Below are positions 26,846 through 37,518 of a stretch of 64,000 nt of DNA, piece after piece. A program made the translations under genes and the position numbers. Below the pieces are notes generated by a model. It did no database searches. It saw nothing but the letters and a program-made list of their open reading frames with translations, and was not told the DNA's origin. How positions within the stretch are numbered: the stretch's first letter is position 1; every line of letters starts with the position of its first letter. This DNA is from Pseudoduganella albidiflava (lineage in GTDB: Bacteria > Pseudomonadota > Gammaproteobacteria > Burkholderiales > Burkholderiaceae_D), in NCBI RefSeq assembly GCF_004322755.1, contig NZ_CP036401.1, forward strand, positions 2,294,001-2,358,000, given 5' to 3'.

Positions 26846-27208
26846 ATGCCTCGAGTAAAACGTGGGGTTACCGCGCGTGCCCGTCATAAAAAAGTACTAA
26901 ACCAGGCCAAGGGTTACCGCGGTCGTCGCAGCAAGGTTTACCGTATTGCCAAGCAAGCAGTCATGCGCGCTGGCCAGTACGCCTACCGCGACCGTCGTAA
27001 CAAGAAGCGCGTCTTCCGCGCCCTGTGGATCACCCGTATCAACGCGGCTTCGCGCGAACACGGCCTGACCTACAGCGTCTTCATGAATGGCCTGAAGAAA
27101 GCTGCTATCGAACTGGACCGTAAAGTCCTGGCCGATATGGCTGTGATGGACAAGCCGGCGTTTGCCGCGATTGTCAACGCCGTGAAAGCAAAGATCGCTG
27201 CTGCCTAA
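26846..27208 (+). CDS. rplT: 50S ribosomal protein L20
   Basis: A 120-residue L20, an early assembly protein that binds 23S rRNA and commonly autoregulates its operon. It starts [19 protein letters not shown] and has the basic helix [26 protein letters not shown] precedes the ATG. Downstream lies an attenuator-like terminator before pheS. Confidence 0.97.
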   Translation: MPRVKRGVTARARHKKVLNQAKGYRGRRSKVYRIAKQAVMRAGQYAYRDRRNKKRVFRALWITRINAASREHGLTYSVFMNGLKKAAIELDRKVLADMAVMDKPAFAAIVNAVKAKIAAA

Positions 27209-27212
27209 TTAA

Positions 27213-28337
<1,125 letters not shown>

Positions 28338-28395
28338 GCGGCTCAGGCAAGTCCCACAGGGCAGTTCAATTAAAAAAGAATACTGAAGGCTGAAA

Positions 28396-30837
28396 ATGCA
28401 ATTCTCCGAAAACTGGCTCCGCACCATGGTCGATCCGAAGATGACTTCGGATGAGCTGTCCCACCTGCTGACGATGTCCGGCCTCGAAGTGGAAGAAGTG
28501 GAACCCGTCGCCCCGCCGTTCACCAACGTCGTCGTCGGCCACGTGCGCGAAGTGCAGAAACACCCGAACGCCGACCGCCTCAACGTGTGCCAGGTCGACG
28601 TGGGCACCGGCACGCTGCTCAACATCGTGTGCGGCGCGCCGAACGTGCGCGAAGGCCTGAAAGTGGCATGCGCGACGGCGGGTGCCGTGCTGCCGCCGGG
28701 CGCCGACGGCAAGCCGTTTGAAATCAAGGTGGGCAAGCTGCGCGGCGTCGAGTCGCAGGGCATGCTGTGCTCGGCGCGGGAACTGAAGCTCTCCGAAGAC
28801 CACGGCGGCCTGCTCGAGCTGCCGGACGATGCGCCGGTCGGCACGAATTTCCGCGACTACTACGCGCTGAACGACCTGAAGTTCACCATCAAGCTGACGC
28901 CGAACAAGGCCGACTGCCTGTCCGTGCTGGGTGTCGCCCGCGAAGTGGCGGCACTGACCGGCTCGCCGCTGAACGCGCCGGCAAGTGCCGCCGCCGCCGT
29001 CACGCTGGATGAAAAGCTGGCCGTCAAGATCGGCGCGCCGGACCTGTGCGGCCGCTTTGCCGGCCGCGTGATCCGCAACCTGAACGCCCGGGCAGCGACG
29101 CCGGACTGGATGAAGCAGCGCCTGGAGCGCAGCGGCCAGCGTTCGCTGTCGGCCCTGGTCGACATCTCGAACTACGTGATGCTGGAGCTGGGCCGTCCGT
29201 CGCACGTGTTCGACCTGGACAAGATCCATGGCGGCCTCGAAGTGCGCTGGGGCAAGGCCGGCGAATCGCTGAAGCTGCTGAACGGTAATACCGTTTCCGT
29301 CGACGAATGGGTCGGCGTCGTCGCCGACGCCGAGCAGGTCGAATCGCTGGCCGGCATCATGGGCGGCGATGCCACGGCCGTGTCGCTCGACACCACCAAT
29401 GTGTACCTGGAAGCGGCGTTCTGGTGGCCGAACGCGATCCAGGGCCGCGCCCGCAAGTACAACTTCTCCACCGACGCGGCGCACCGCTTCGAGCGCGGCG
29501 TCGATTACGCGACGATTCCCGAGCACATCGAGCGCATCACGGCGCTGATCCTGGACATCTGCGGCACGGCCGAGACGAAAGTGGGCCCGATCGACGACCA
29601 GGTCGTCAACCTGCCCGAGCGCAAGCCGGTGCAACTGCGTACCGCGCGCGCCCAGAAGGTGATCGGCGTGCCGCTGACGGACGACGTCATCGCCGACATC
29701 TTCACGCGCCTGGCGCTGCCGTTCACGCTGCAGCAGGATGCCCAGGGCGGTGGCGTGTTCAGCGTGACCGCGCCGAGCTACCGCTTCGATATCGAGATCG
29801 AGGAAGACCTGATCGAGGAAGTGGCGCGCGTGTACGGCTTCGAGAACATCCCGGCCAGGCCGCCGGTGGCCGAGAACACGATGCGGATCGCGCCGGAAAA
29901 CGAGCGTTCGATCTTCGCCGTGCGCCACCAGTTGGCCGACCTGGGCTACCAGGAAGTGGTCAACATGAGCTTCGTGGAAGCGCAGTGGGAGCAGGACTTC
30001 AACGCCAATAACGACCCGATCAAGCTGCAGAACCCGATCGCCAGCCAGCTGTCGGTGATGCGCTCGTCGCTGATCGGCAGCCTGGTCGCCAATGTGCGCT
30101 ACAACGTCAACCGCAAGGCGCCGCGCGTGCGCGCATTCGAAGTGGGCGCCGTGTACAAGCGCGATGCCGGCGTGCAGGATGGCCCGCTGACGGTGGCCGG
30201 GTACGACCAGCCGCAACGCGTCGGCGCCATCGCCTATGGCCCGCAGGCCGATGAACAATGGGGCCTGCCGACCCGCGACGCCGATTTCTTCGACGTCAAG
30301 GCCGACCTGGAAGCGCTGTTCGCCCCCGTCCCGCTGCGCTTCGCCAAGCTGGAGCACCCGGCGCTGCACCCTGGCCGTGCGGCATCCGTGGCGGTGGAGG
30401 GCAAGGTGATTGGCTTCATCGGCGAACTGCATCCGCGCTGGCTGCAAAAGTACGACTTGGCGAAGGCTCCCGTGGTGTTCGAAGTCGATGCTGTTGCGTT
30501 GCAACAACGTGCGGTGCCGGCCTATACGGAAATCTCCAAGTTCCCGGGCACCAGCCGCGACCTGGCGCTGGTCGTTCCGCAAACGGTGGCAACCCAGGAA
30601 TTGCTGGACGTGTTCGCCGCCGCGGTGGCCGCCAGCGAACACGCGCGCATCGTGCAAGCCATTGTTTTGTTTGATGAATACCGTGGCGCCGGCCTCGCGT
30701 CGGACGAGAAATCACTTGCTTTCCGCTTTAGCTTGCAAGATACTCAAACAACCCTGCAGGACGAAATCGTCGATGCCTTGATGGGTTCACTGGTCGATGC
30801 GGCGGCGCAGAAACTGGGTGCGAAAGCCCGTAAATAA
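28396..30837 (+). CDS. pheT: Phenylalanyl-tRNA synthetase beta subunit
   Basis: An 813-residue beta subunit. It has an N-terminal tRNA-binding OB fold ([21 protein letters not shown]), a B3/B4 editing region ([19 protein letters not shown]), B5, a catalytic-like core and a C-terminal FDX-ACB domain that begins near [18 protein letters not shown] lies upstream of ATG. 58 bases separate it from pheS. Confidence 0.96.
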   Translation: MQFSENWLRTMVDPKMTSDELSHLLTMSGLEVEEVEPVAPPFTNVVVGHVREVQKHPNADRLNVCQVDVGTGTLLNIVCGAPNVREGLKVACATAGAVLPPGADGKPFEIKVGKLRGVESQGMLCSARELKLSEDHGGLLELPDDAPVGTNFRDYYALNDLKFTIKLTPNKADCLSVLGVAREVAALTGSPLNAPASAAAAVTLDEKLAVKIGAPDLCGRFAGRVIRNLNARAATPDWMKQRLERSGQRSLSALVDISNYVMLELGRPSHVFDLDKIHGGLEVRWGKAGESLKLLNGNTVSVDEWVGVVADAEQVESLAGIMGGDATAVSLDTTNVYLEAAFWWPNAIQGRARKYNFSTDAAHRFERGVDYATIPEHIERITALILDICGTAETKVGPIDDQVVNLPERKPVQLRTARAQKVIGVPLTDDVIADIFTRLALPFTLQQDAQGGGVFSVTAPSYRFDIEIEEDLIEEVARVYGFENIPARPPVAENTMRIAPENERSIFAVRHQLADLGYQEVVNMSFVEAQWEQDFNANNDPIKLQNPIASQLSVMRSSLIGSLVANVRYNVNRKAPRVRAFEVGAVYKRDAGVQDGPLTVAGYDQPQRVGAIAYGPQADEQWGLPTRDADFFDVKADLEALFAPVPLRFAKLEHPALHPGRAASVAVEGKVIGFIGELHPRWLQKYDLAKAPVVFEVDAVALQQRAVPAYTEISKFPGTSRDLALVVPQTVATQELLDVFAAAVAASEHARIVQAIVLFDEYRGAGLASDEKSLAFRFSLQDTQTTLQDEIVDALMGSLVDAAAQKLGAKARK

Positions 30838-31319
30838 CGGTCACTGAGGCGAGCCGATCCAAGCTGAGGTCGAAGCCGGTTCGGTTCGGTTCAAATCTGG
30901 CTCGGTTCAAGTCTCGATTCAAGCTCGGCCCGGTTCAAGTTCGGCCCGGTTCAAGTTCGGCCCGGTTCAAGTTTGGCTCGGCTCAGTTGAAGCTCGGCTC
31001 AAGTTCAAGTTCGGCTCAGTCCAGCTCGGCTTGACTCGACCGGATCAGATGCATCGGTTCGATCCGGGCCGGGTTCCGTCGGCGCCGGGCTGGCCGGCAG
31101 TTTGTTATGACAAGATTGTTGTGATAACTTGTTTTGCTGTCGGGCGCCCCTACCTTAGGGTGGGCTTAAGCTCAGCAGTAAATGCGCGGTAAATGGGCAG
31201 TAAGTGCGGTGTGGCTCTTTCGCGCACCGCAGCATTCATTCAGAATAGTCAACATTCGGTTCACATAAGCGGGTCCGGCATTGCCGGACCCACGTACTTT
31301 GTAAAGGCAGGGCAGCAAA
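30838..31319. other. Intergenic region with imperfect repeats and an inverted repeat before ihfA
   Basis: No gene is seen. From about 30880 to 31030 the sequence is built of imperfect 16-17-base repeats. An inverted repeat GTTATGACAA - GATTG - TTGTGATAAC lies at 31104-31128 with a single mismatched pair. A GGTCCGGCATTGCCGGACC hairpin lies at about 31272-31290. Confidence 0.65.
30880..31030. repeat. Imperfect 16-bp tandem repeats
   Basis: Three regular units built on GGTTCAAGTTCGGCCC occupy 30932-30979. Looser variants with TCAAGCTCGGC and TCAAGTCTCGA extend on either side. They lie between pheT and ihfA. Confidence 0.8.
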
Positions 31320-31343
31320 ATTAACAACAACGACACCGCGGTT

Positions 31344-31727
31344 TTGCAATCAGCGCTGGATGCCGAGTTGCACAGCGCCATGCAGGTTGCAAAGGTACGC
31401 AAGGAAGCTGAAAAGAGCTTGCCTACGCTCACCAAAGCAGAACTTGCCGAATTGCTGTTCGAACAAGTCGGCTTGAACAAGCGTGAGGCAAAGGATATGG
31501 TCGAAACCTTCTTCGACGAGATTCGCAATGCGCTCGAGCGCGGCGAAGCGGTCAAATTGTCCGGTTTCGGCAATTTCCAGCTGCGCGACAAGCCGCAGCG
31601 GCCGGGCCGCAACCCGAAGACGGGCGAAGAAATCCCGATCACGGCGCGCCGCGTCGTGACCTTCCACGCCAGCCAGAAGCTCAAGGGCATGGTGGAAGAA
31701 AGTGCCGCGCTGGCACGAGCAGCCTGA
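31344..31727 (+). CDS. ihfA: Integration host factor alpha subunit (start uncertain)
   Basis: DNA-bending protein subunit. The core from [25 protein letters not shown] through [38 protein letters not shown] is the IHF/HU fold with the DNA-intercalating PGRNPKTG arm. An N-terminal extension of about 28 residues relative to E. coli IhfA is seen, as in other Burkholderiales. The start is uncertain: TTG at 31344 has no Shine-Dalgarno; ATT at 31320 would follow AGGG at seven bases and give a protein beginning [15 protein letters not shown] at 31380 would drop the extension. Its position after pheT is conserved in proteobacteria. Confidence 0.92.
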   Translation: MQSALDAELHSAMQVAKVRKEAEKSLPTLTKAELAELLFEQVGLNKREAKDMVETFFDEIRNALERGEAVKLSGFGNFQLRDKPQRPGRNPKTGEEIPITARRVVTFHASQKLKGMVEESAALARAA

Positions 31728-31739
31728 TAAAGGGTAGGC

Positions 31740-32126
31740 ATGAACGATCGCCTCAGCAAGACCGAACTGGTCAGCTTGCCGCCGATTCCGGCCAAGCGTT
31801 ACTTCACGATCGGCGAGGTCAGCGAGCTGTGCGGTGTGAAGCCGCATGTGCTGCGCTACTGGGAACAGGAATTTACCCAGCTCAAGCCGGTCAAGCGCCG
31901 TGGCAACCGCCGCTATTACCAGCACCATGAAGTGCTGCTGATCCGCCGGATCCGTGAGCTGCTCTACGAACAGGGCTTCACGATCAGCGGTGCGCGCAAT
32001 AAGCTGGACAGCCGTGGCGTCGCCGCCCAGGAAGCGTATGATAACGATATGCCACCGCCGCCGCCGCCGCTCGACCGGGAAATGATCCGCAACGAGTTGC
32101 TGGCGATTCTTGGCCTGTTGAAATAA
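31740..32126 (+). CDS. MerR-family regulator
   Basis: A 128-residue MerR-type protein with the winged helix YFTIGEVSELCGVKPHVLRYWEQEF and RRGNRRYYQHHEV, a short dimerisation helix, and a polyproline stretch (PPPPPP) before the last helix. There are no C-terminal metal cysteines. The small MerR gene directly after ihfA is typical of beta- and gammaproteobacteria. Twelve bases separate it from ihfA. Confidence 0.92.
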   Translation: MNDRLSKTELVSLPPIPAKRYFTIGEVSELCGVKPHVLRYWEQEFTQLKPVKRRGNRRYYQHHEVLLIRRIRELLYEQGFTISGARNKLDSRGVAAQEAYDNDMPPPPPPLDREMIRNELLAILGLLK

Positions 32127-32164
32127 GGGCTGCGCCGCACGGCGCGCCCTGCATCTTTTTTTTT
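32127..32164 (+). terminator. Terminator of the thrS-merR cluster
   Basis: GGGC.GCGCCG / CGGCGC.GCCC stem with CA loop directly after the merR stop, followed after five bases by a run of nine to ten T. Confidence 0.85.
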
Positions 32165-32320
32165 GCCACCTTCGTCCCCATTTGTAGGCGCGACAACGGG
32201 CCAGAACGTTAAATGATTGGTGTTACAATATCAACGTTATAATTCTGTTAGTGAAAAATACAGACGCTCGGCGAGCGATCCACGGCCAATTTCCCAAGCC
32301 AGGGATATACGAGGGAAACA

Positions 32321-32953
32321 ATGATACGCGTTGCCATTTGTGACGATCACCAGATAGTACGAGCAGGCTTCAAACAGATCTTTTCGCAATCCGAAGAATT
32401 TTCCGTGGTTGCGGAAGGCAGTACCGGGCGCGAAGCACTGGACATTGCGCGCCGCGAGATTTGCGACGTCCTGCTGCTCGATATCGCCATGCCCGACCAG
32501 AGCGGTATCGACACCTTGCGTACCATTCGCCAGGGCCAGCCGGATCTTCCCGTGCTGATCCTGTCCGGTTACCCGGCACAGCAATATGCGCTGAACCTGT
32601 TCAAGATGGGTGCCAACGGTTACCTGAACAAGGAATGCGAGGCGGATGAACTGATCACCGCCGTGCGCACCGTGTTCCAAGGGCGCCGTTATGTCAGTTC
32701 GCAAGTCGGCGAATTGCTGGCGCAAAGCTTCGACCGCGACCCGAATACCGCGCTGCACACCGAACTGTCGGACCGCGAGTTCCAGGTCTTCCTGCGGCTG
32801 GCGCGTGGCGCCACCGTGTCCGATATCGGTACCGCGCTGTCGCTCAGCATCAAGACAGTCAGTACCTACCGCACCCGGATCATGGAGAAGATGGGCTTGC
32901 AGTCGAATAGTGACCTGACCTACTATGCAATGAAGAACAATCTGCTGGATTGA
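32321..32953 (+). CDS. NarL/FixJ-type response regulator
   Basis: A 210-residue two-component output regulator. The receiver has the acidic pair Asp8-Asp9, phospho-acceptor Asp54 (LLLDIAMPD), and Lys104 (NGYLNKE). The C-terminal LuxR-type helix-turn-helix runs LSDREFQVFLRLARGATVSDIGTALSLSIKTVSTYRTRIMEK. It is followed, after a terminator, by the histidine kinase gene in the same orientation; they are likely partners although apparently transcribed separately. Confidence 0.93.
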   Translation: MIRVAICDDHQIVRAGFKQIFSQSEEFSVVAEGSTGREALDIARREICDVLLLDIAMPDQSGIDTLRTIRQGQPDLPVLILSGYPAQQYALNLFKMGANGYLNKECEADELITAVRTVFQGRRYVSSQVGELLAQSFDRDPNTALHTELSDREFQVFLRLARGATVSDIGTALSLSIKTVSTYRTRIMEKMGLQSNSDLTYYAMKNNLLD

Positions 32954-32979
32954 CCGCGGCTGAGTGCTCGTCAGGACTG

Positions 32980-33026
32980 GAACCGCCAGCGCCGATCCTC
33001 CGGGATCGGTTCTGGCGGTTTTCTTT
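32980..33026 (+). terminator. Terminator after the response regulator gene
   Basis: AACCGCCAG / CTGGCGGTT stem with an inner CCGATCC / GGATCGG hairpin, then TTTTCTTTT. Confidence 0.88.
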
Positions 33027-33105
33027 TGGCGCGGCGGTTTTGGCGGCGGTATGCGATGGCGGTGTTGTTCCGCGGGGTAATATTCCCGCTCTGCAGCATT
33101 TCCGG

Positions 33106-33135
33106 TGGGCATTAAAACCGCGGCCGGGCTATAAT
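33106..33135 (+). promoter_or_regulatory. Putative promoter of the histidine kinase gene
   Basis: -10 TATAAT (33130-33135) with a TGGGCA -35-like hexamer 18 bases upstream, 39 bases before the kinase ATG. Its presence after a terminator supports separate transcription of kinase and regulator. Confidence 0.5.
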
Positions 33136-33174
33136 GGCCCGACCGCCGTCCGCGCCAGCGAAGGATGCTTCAGG

Positions 33175-34713
33175 ATGTATTTCACCGCGAAGGCAGCGCC
33201 GCATCACCGGCTGCCCCTCTACAAGACCGTTTTGTGCGTTACGTGCGCGCTGATCCTTATCGTCAACGGCCTGTTCCTTTTCCATAACCTGCAGGCCCTG
33301 AAAAGCGCCAACGCGCAGGTGCTGCAAAGCTCGCGCGTTGCCGAGCGCCTCCAGTACCTGGACGTCCTGGTGCAGGATGCCGAAAGCAGCATGCGCGGCT
33401 ATTTCATCTCCGGCAACGAAGTCTATCTCGGCCCCACGCGCAGCGTGCTCGACAAGACCGAGGCGGAAGTGCGCCAGTTGCAGGCGCTGCTGGCCGACAA
33501 TCCCGCGCAGTTGAAGAACCTGTCCCAGCTGAACACGCTTGTCCGGCGCAAGCTGACGATGCTGAACCAGGCCATCGAGGTGTATCACCATGGCGGGCTG
33601 GATGAAATCGTCAACATCTCGCGCTATGGCGACGAGAAAGGCGGCCTGGACGAGATCAGGCTGCAAACCGTGATCATGATCCAGGAGCAGAACGAAACCC
33701 TGGAGGCGCGCAGCGCGCGGTTCTACGAGGAATACCACAACGCGCTCGTGCTGGGCGTCCTGATCAACGCGGTGGCCATCATCGTGCTGGTCATGTTCTA
33801 CCGCCTGGTCAGCCGCAGCTACTTCCGGCAGGCGGCCGTGGAATACGCGCTGCAGCAGTCGAACGAAAATCTCGAGGCGATGGTCACGCAGCGTACCGAG
33901 CAGCTATCCGTGCTGTCGCGGCACCTGATCAGCGTCAGCGAGGACGAGAAGTCGCGCCTGTCGCGCGAGCTGCATGACGAAATGGGCGCCAGCCTCACGT
34001 CGATCAGCATGGATATCGGTGCCGTCATGCTGCAGCTGCAGAAGACGCATCCGGACCTGGCGGCCCAGCTGAAGCGGGCTCGCGGCACGCTGGTGGAAAC
34101 GGTGGAGCTGAAGCGCCGCATCATCGAGAACCTGCGCCCCAGCCTGCTGGACAACCTGGGCCTGTGCGCGGCCATCGACAGCTATACCGACGACTTCTCG
34201 CGCATGACCAAGCTGCCCTGCGATACCGAGATCGGTCCGGAGATCGATGGCATCGTGCGGCGCGGCGACGCCAGCCTGTCGATCGCGCTGTTCCGCATCG
34301 TGCAGGAATCGCTGACCAATATCCGCAAGTATGCGCAGGCCAGCCGCGTGTCGGTCACGCTGCAGCGAACGGAAGAGGGAATCGTGCTGAGGATTATCGA
34401 TGACGGCATCGGCATCGCGGCCCCGACGCTGGCCAAGCCGATGTCGCACGGCATCCTGGGGATGCGGGAGCGCGCCTTGCTGCTGGGTGGCACCCTGACG
34501 ATCCGCCGCGGGCGCGGCGACAAGGGGACCTGCATCGAAGTGCGCATACCGCTGCGCGGCCAGGCCGAGCCTGCCGCGCAGGGCAATGAAACGGTGAAGC
34601 TGGCGGCGTTCAGCAGCCCGCTACGTCAACGAGCAGACGATCATATTCCGTCTTTGCCACCTTATAGCACTCGCCCGCATAGCGTTCCAGTCCCGCACGA
34701 TCCAGTACAGTGA
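33175..34713 (+). CDS. CHASE3-domain sensor histidine kinase
   Basis: A 512-residue membrane kinase of the NarX/DegS (HisKA_3) class. Two membrane helices (about 17-37 and 188-210) flank a periplasmic CHASE3-like helical sensor (SMRGYFISGNEVYL). A coiled-coil linker leads to SRLSRELHDEMGASL with phospho-acceptor His267, then an HATPase_c domain (QESLTNIRKYAQA, DDGIGI, HGILGMRERA). The final 35 residues are Pro/Arg-rich, without family similarity, and are read through the 3' end of the convergent Crp gene. The start lies after the TATAAT at 33130; the ORF is open 75 codons upstream without similarity. Confidence 0.93.
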   Translation: MYFTAKAAPHHRLPLYKTVLCVTCALILIVNGLFLFHNLQALKSANAQVLQSSRVAERLQYLDVLVQDAESSMRGYFISGNEVYLGPTRSVLDKTEAEVRQLQALLADNPAQLKNLSQLNTLVRRKLTMLNQAIEVYHHGGLDEIVNISRYGDEKGGLDEIRLQTVIMIQEQNETLEARSARFYEEYHNALVLGVLINAVAIIVLVMFYRLVSRSYFRQAAVEYALQQSNENLEAMVTQRTEQLSVLSRHLISVSEDEKSRLSRELHDEMGASLTSISMDIGAVMLQLQKTHPDLAAQLKRARGTLVETVELKRRIIENLRPSLLDNLGLCAAIDSYTDDFSRMTKLPCDTEIGPEIDGIVRRGDASLSIALFRIVQESLTNIRKYAQASRVSVTLQRTEEGIVLRIIDDGIGIAAPTLAKPMSHGILGMRERALLLGGTLTIRRGRGDKGTCIEVRIPLRGQAEPAAQGNETVKLAAFSSPLRQRADDHIPSLPPYSTRPHSVPVPHDPVQ

Positions 34714-35401
34714 TGTTGCCGCGGCGGTAAGTGATCAAGCCGTCTTCCTGCAGTTTGCCGGCAGCGGCCGTGATGCTTTCGCGGCGCACGCCCAGCATGA
34801 TCGAGATCATTTCCTGCGTCACCTTCAGCTCGTTGGTCGGCGAACGGTCCAGGCGGTCCAGCAGCCAGCGGCACAGCTTTTGTTCGATCGAGCTGTGGCG
34901 GCCGCCAACGGCGTTCTGCGCCATCTGGGCAAACAGCGCCGTGTTGTAGCGCATCAGCAGCTGGGGCAGGGCGCCGCCCTGGTTGAAGGCATCGCGCAGT
35001 GCCTGGGCCTTCAGGCGGTAGCCGTAGCCGGCGCTCTGCACGACCGCGGTGCACATGGCCCGTTCCCCCGGGAACATCGACACGCCCACCACGCCTTCAT
35101 GGCCGACCACGGCGATTTCCGTCGTGGCGCCATCCTCCATCACATACAGCAGCGAAACGATGGCCGTCGTCGGGAAATAAACGTTCTCCAGCTTGCTGCC
35201 ATACTCGAACAGTTCCTTGCCGAACGGCAGTTGCACCAGTTCCAGGTGCTCGAACAACGACTCCAGCACATGGCGCGGCAATGCGGCCAGCAGTTCATTC
35301 TGCTGAGTGCCGCTGTAGCTGATCACCGGCCGGGTGGCATCCCGCGCGCCGGCGAGCGGCATCGAGGTTTTTTCGGAAACGCCAAGTTGAGTGTTGTTCA
35401 T
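34610..35401 (-). CDS. Crp/Fnr-family transcriptional regulator
   Basis: A 263-residue cyclic-nucleotide-binding-type regulator. The N-terminal cupin-like domain (LELVQLPFGKELFEYGSKLENVYF, IAVVGHEGVVG) lacks the PGExFGE phosphate cassette of cAMP-binding CRP and has no FNR cysteines. The C-terminal HTH is VTQEMISIMLGVRRESITAAAGKL. It resembles the small 'GVSMF' group common in Burkholderiales and rhizobia. GAGGA precedes the ATG. Its last 104 bases overlap the 3' end of the kinase gene on the other strand. Confidence 0.92.
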   Translation of the reverse strand: MNNTQLGVSEKTSMPLAGARDATRPVISYSGTQQNELLAALPRHVLESLFEHLELVQLPFGKELFEYGSKLENVYFPTTAIVSLLYVMEDGATTEIAVVGHEGVVGVSMFPGERAMCTAVVQSAGYGYRLKAQALRDAFNQGGALPQLLMRYNTALFAQMAQNAVGGRHSSIEQKLCRWLLDRLDRSPTNELKVTQEMISIMLGVRRESITAAAGKLQEDGLITYRRGNITVLDRAGLERYAGECYKVAKTEYDRLLVDVAGC

Positions 35402-36008
35402 ATTGTCCTCACGAGCTTAAGTACAGGAATTGCGTCGGCTGCTTCAGTGTGAATTGCGAAATGCGACTCTTGGTTAGATGCCGCACGGCGCCGATCGCGT
35501 TGGTAGTACTTTAAGTTCCTATGTAGGTAACGAACATAAGACGGGTTTCCGCCCGGGTGTAGGTTGGTTAGATCATCAGCTGTCAGTCTAGTCCTACGGA
35601 AACTTCGCATTTTCATAACATAGCCGATTTGCGGGCAGCGCACGATTGACCCCGCCGCAGGCTCGACCGGCCGCAATGCAAGGCCCAGCCTCATTTCCCG
35701 CTTTTTCGGTGCTATCCGTACGGCAGCGAACATTGCTTAAGGAAATACTCCGCAGTACGCCGCTCCGGTAGCCTTGCCCAGTCCGGATGGCCCGCCAAGG
35801 GCCTCGATCAGGTCTGCTCCTACAGACTCTTGAATCCACAACTCTGCTGTAAGCGCCGGTTTTCATGTGCTAACCCTTCGATGGATACCTTTTCACGCCT
35901 CCGACACGACGCGCGCGGGCCACACGAGACGATTTTTTCCTAAAGAAACGATAGTTTCTGTCGTAAAATTGCCGTACATCAATATCGCACAATGTCACAA
36001 AGGCTCCC
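35402..36008. other. Intergenic region without recognisable gene
   Basis: About 600 bases between the divergent Crp-like regulator and the pilus operon. The short ORFs here (minus strand 35398-35733 and 35594-35866) have no ribosome-binding site and no recognisable composition. It must hold the promoters of both units, but I see no clear consensus. Confidence 0.5.
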
Positions 36009-36431
36009 ATGAAACACGCCCAACAAGGCTTCACGCTGATGGAAGTACTGGTCACCGTGGTGATCGTCGGCATCTTGTCGGCCGTGGCCGTGCCGGCCTA
36101 TACCGGCTATGTCACCCGCGCGCGCACGGCCGAGGCGTTCACGGCGCTGGGTGCGGCGCAGGCGAATGCGGAGCAGTTCTGGAACAACGGCCGCAGCTAT
36201 GCGGGATTCGACGGCTCCAGCGCTTTCCCCGCGGCGACGCCGAATTTCACGTATGCGCTGAGCAACGCCACCGCGTCGACCTTCACGGTGACGGCCACCG
36301 GCCGCGCGAAGATGACCGGATTCACCTATACGATCGACCAGAACGGCACCCGGGCCACCACGGCAACGCCGGCGTGGGGCACCAATACGGCATGCTGGGT
36401 CGACAGGAAGGGCGGCCAGTGCTCCAGCTGA
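36009..36431 (+). CDS. pilE: Type IV pilin, PilE-like
   Basis: A 140-residue type IV pilin or major-type minor pilin. A short leader MKHAQQG is cut by prepilin peptidase before Phe8, with Glu at +5 (FTLMEVLVTVVIVGILSAVAVPAY). The C-terminal pair of cysteines in ACWVDRKGGQCSS forms the usual D-loop. It heads the operon; its stop overlaps the GTG of fimT. AAAGG lies before the ATG. Confidence 0.93.
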   Translation: MKHAQQGFTLMEVLVTVVIVGILSAVAVPAYTGYVTRARTAEAFTALGAAQANAEQFWNNGRSYAGFDGSSAFPAATPNFTYALSNATASTFTVTATGRAKMTGFTYTIDQNGTRATTATPAWGTNTACWVDRKGGQCSS

Positions 36432-37087
36432 GGCAACCATCGCCGGTGCTGCCAGGGCCGCCGCCGCAGGTGCGGCCGCGGCCGCGCGGCTATACGCTCA
36501 TCGAGGTACTGGTCGGGATCGCCATCCTCGGCATCCTGCTGGCCGTGGGTGTGCCCAACATGACACAATGGATCGTCTCCAACAAGGCCAGGGCCGCGTC
36601 GGAGTTCTACCTGGACGGCCTGTCGATGGCGCGTCGCCAGGCGGTGGCGCACAACGCGCGCAGCCGCTTCGTGCTCACGCCAGGCACCAATGGCCAGTTC
36701 GACTGGCAGGTCGACCTGTGCTTCCCCGCGCCGGGTGTCCCGTGCACGGACGACACCGGCAACTGGTCGACGACCGCCGCCGCGGCAGCGGGCGATCCGG
36801 AAGGCGCGACGGGTTTCCGCTCCGTGTTCCGCGCCGCCACGTCGCTGCCGCCGTCGTCCATCCTGATCCCGGCAGTGGCGCCGGAAGGGGCGACGGCCGT
36901 GTATTTCACCGAACTGGGCTGGGTGGACACGACCATCCAGGACCGGCTGACGCGGCTGCGCCTCGATCCGTCCACCGGCCTGGCGGGTGACGTACGCGCC
37001 GCCGCGGTGGCTGTCACGCTGGCCGGCATGGCGGCGAAATGCGACCCGGCCACCGTTGCGCCCGACTCCCGGGCCTGTCCGCCATGA
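36419..37087 (+). CDS. fimT: Minor pseudopilin FimT/GspH-like
   Basis: A 222-residue minor pilin. The prepilin motif PRGYTLIEVLVGIAILGILLAVGVP starts at about residue 24, followed by the GspH/FimT-type body (NKARAASEFYLDGLSMARRQAVAHNARSRF). I start at GTG 36419 because GGAAGG lies seven bases upstream and it overlaps the pilE stop. Alternative in-frame GTGs at 36446 and 36470 are possible. Its stop overlaps the pilV start (ATGA). Confidence 0.88.
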   Translation: MLQLRQPSPVLPGPPPQVRPRPRGYTLIEVLVGIAILGILLAVGVPNMTQWIVSNKARAASEFYLDGLSMARRQAVAHNARSRFVLTPGTNGQFDWQVDLCFPAPGVPCTDDTGNWSTTAAAAAGDPEGATGFRSVFRAATSLPPSSILIPAVAPEGATAVYFTELGWVDTTIQDRLTRLRLDPSTGLAGDVRAAAVAVTLAGMAAKCDPATVAPDSRACPP

Positions 37088-37518
37088 TGCCGCGCACCGT
37101 CCGGCGCATGCCTCCGGCCCGGCGCGTCCAGCACGGCATCGCCCTGCTCGAAGCGCTGATCGCCGTGGTGATCCTGGCGCTCGGCCTGCTGGGCACGATC
37201 GGCCTGCAGGCGCGCTCGTACTCGGCGCTGGCCGACTCGGCGATGCGGGCGGAAGCCACGCTGGCGGCCGACCGCCTGGTGGGCATCATGAGCAACGACG
37301 TGGCCAACCTGGCCACCTACCAGGTCGCGCTGGGTGCCACCGCCCCGGCTGCGCTGGCGCCGTGGTCCGCCGAAACGGCGGCCGCCATCCCGGGCGCGCG
37401 CTGCCGCGTCACCGTGGTGCCGGAAGCGCAGCGCACCCGTGTGGAGATCGAGATCCGCTGGCGCCGCAAGCAGGGCGCCGACGACAGCGGCCATCTCGTG
37501 ACCGCGTACATCCGATGA
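37084..37518 (+). CDS. pilV: Minor pilin PilV
   Basis: A 144-residue minor pilin with the prepilin motif QHGIALLEALIAVVILALGLLG (Glu at +5) at about residues 17-38. The body QARSYSALADSAMRAEATLAADRLV is typical of PilV. It overlaps fimT upstream and pilW downstream by ATGA. Confidence 0.9.
   Translation: MMPRTVRRMPPARRVQHGIALLEALIAVVILALGLLGTIGLQARSYSALADSAMRAEATLAADRLVGIMSNDVANLATYQVALGATAPAALAPWSAETAAAIPGARCRVTVVPEAQRTRVEIEIRWRRKQGADDSGHLVTAYIR

Noticed and set aside
35867..36418. Long upstream extension of the fimT frame through pilE
   Set aside because: It runs out of frame through a clear pilin gene; the prepilin motif and Shine-Dalgarno place the start at 36419.
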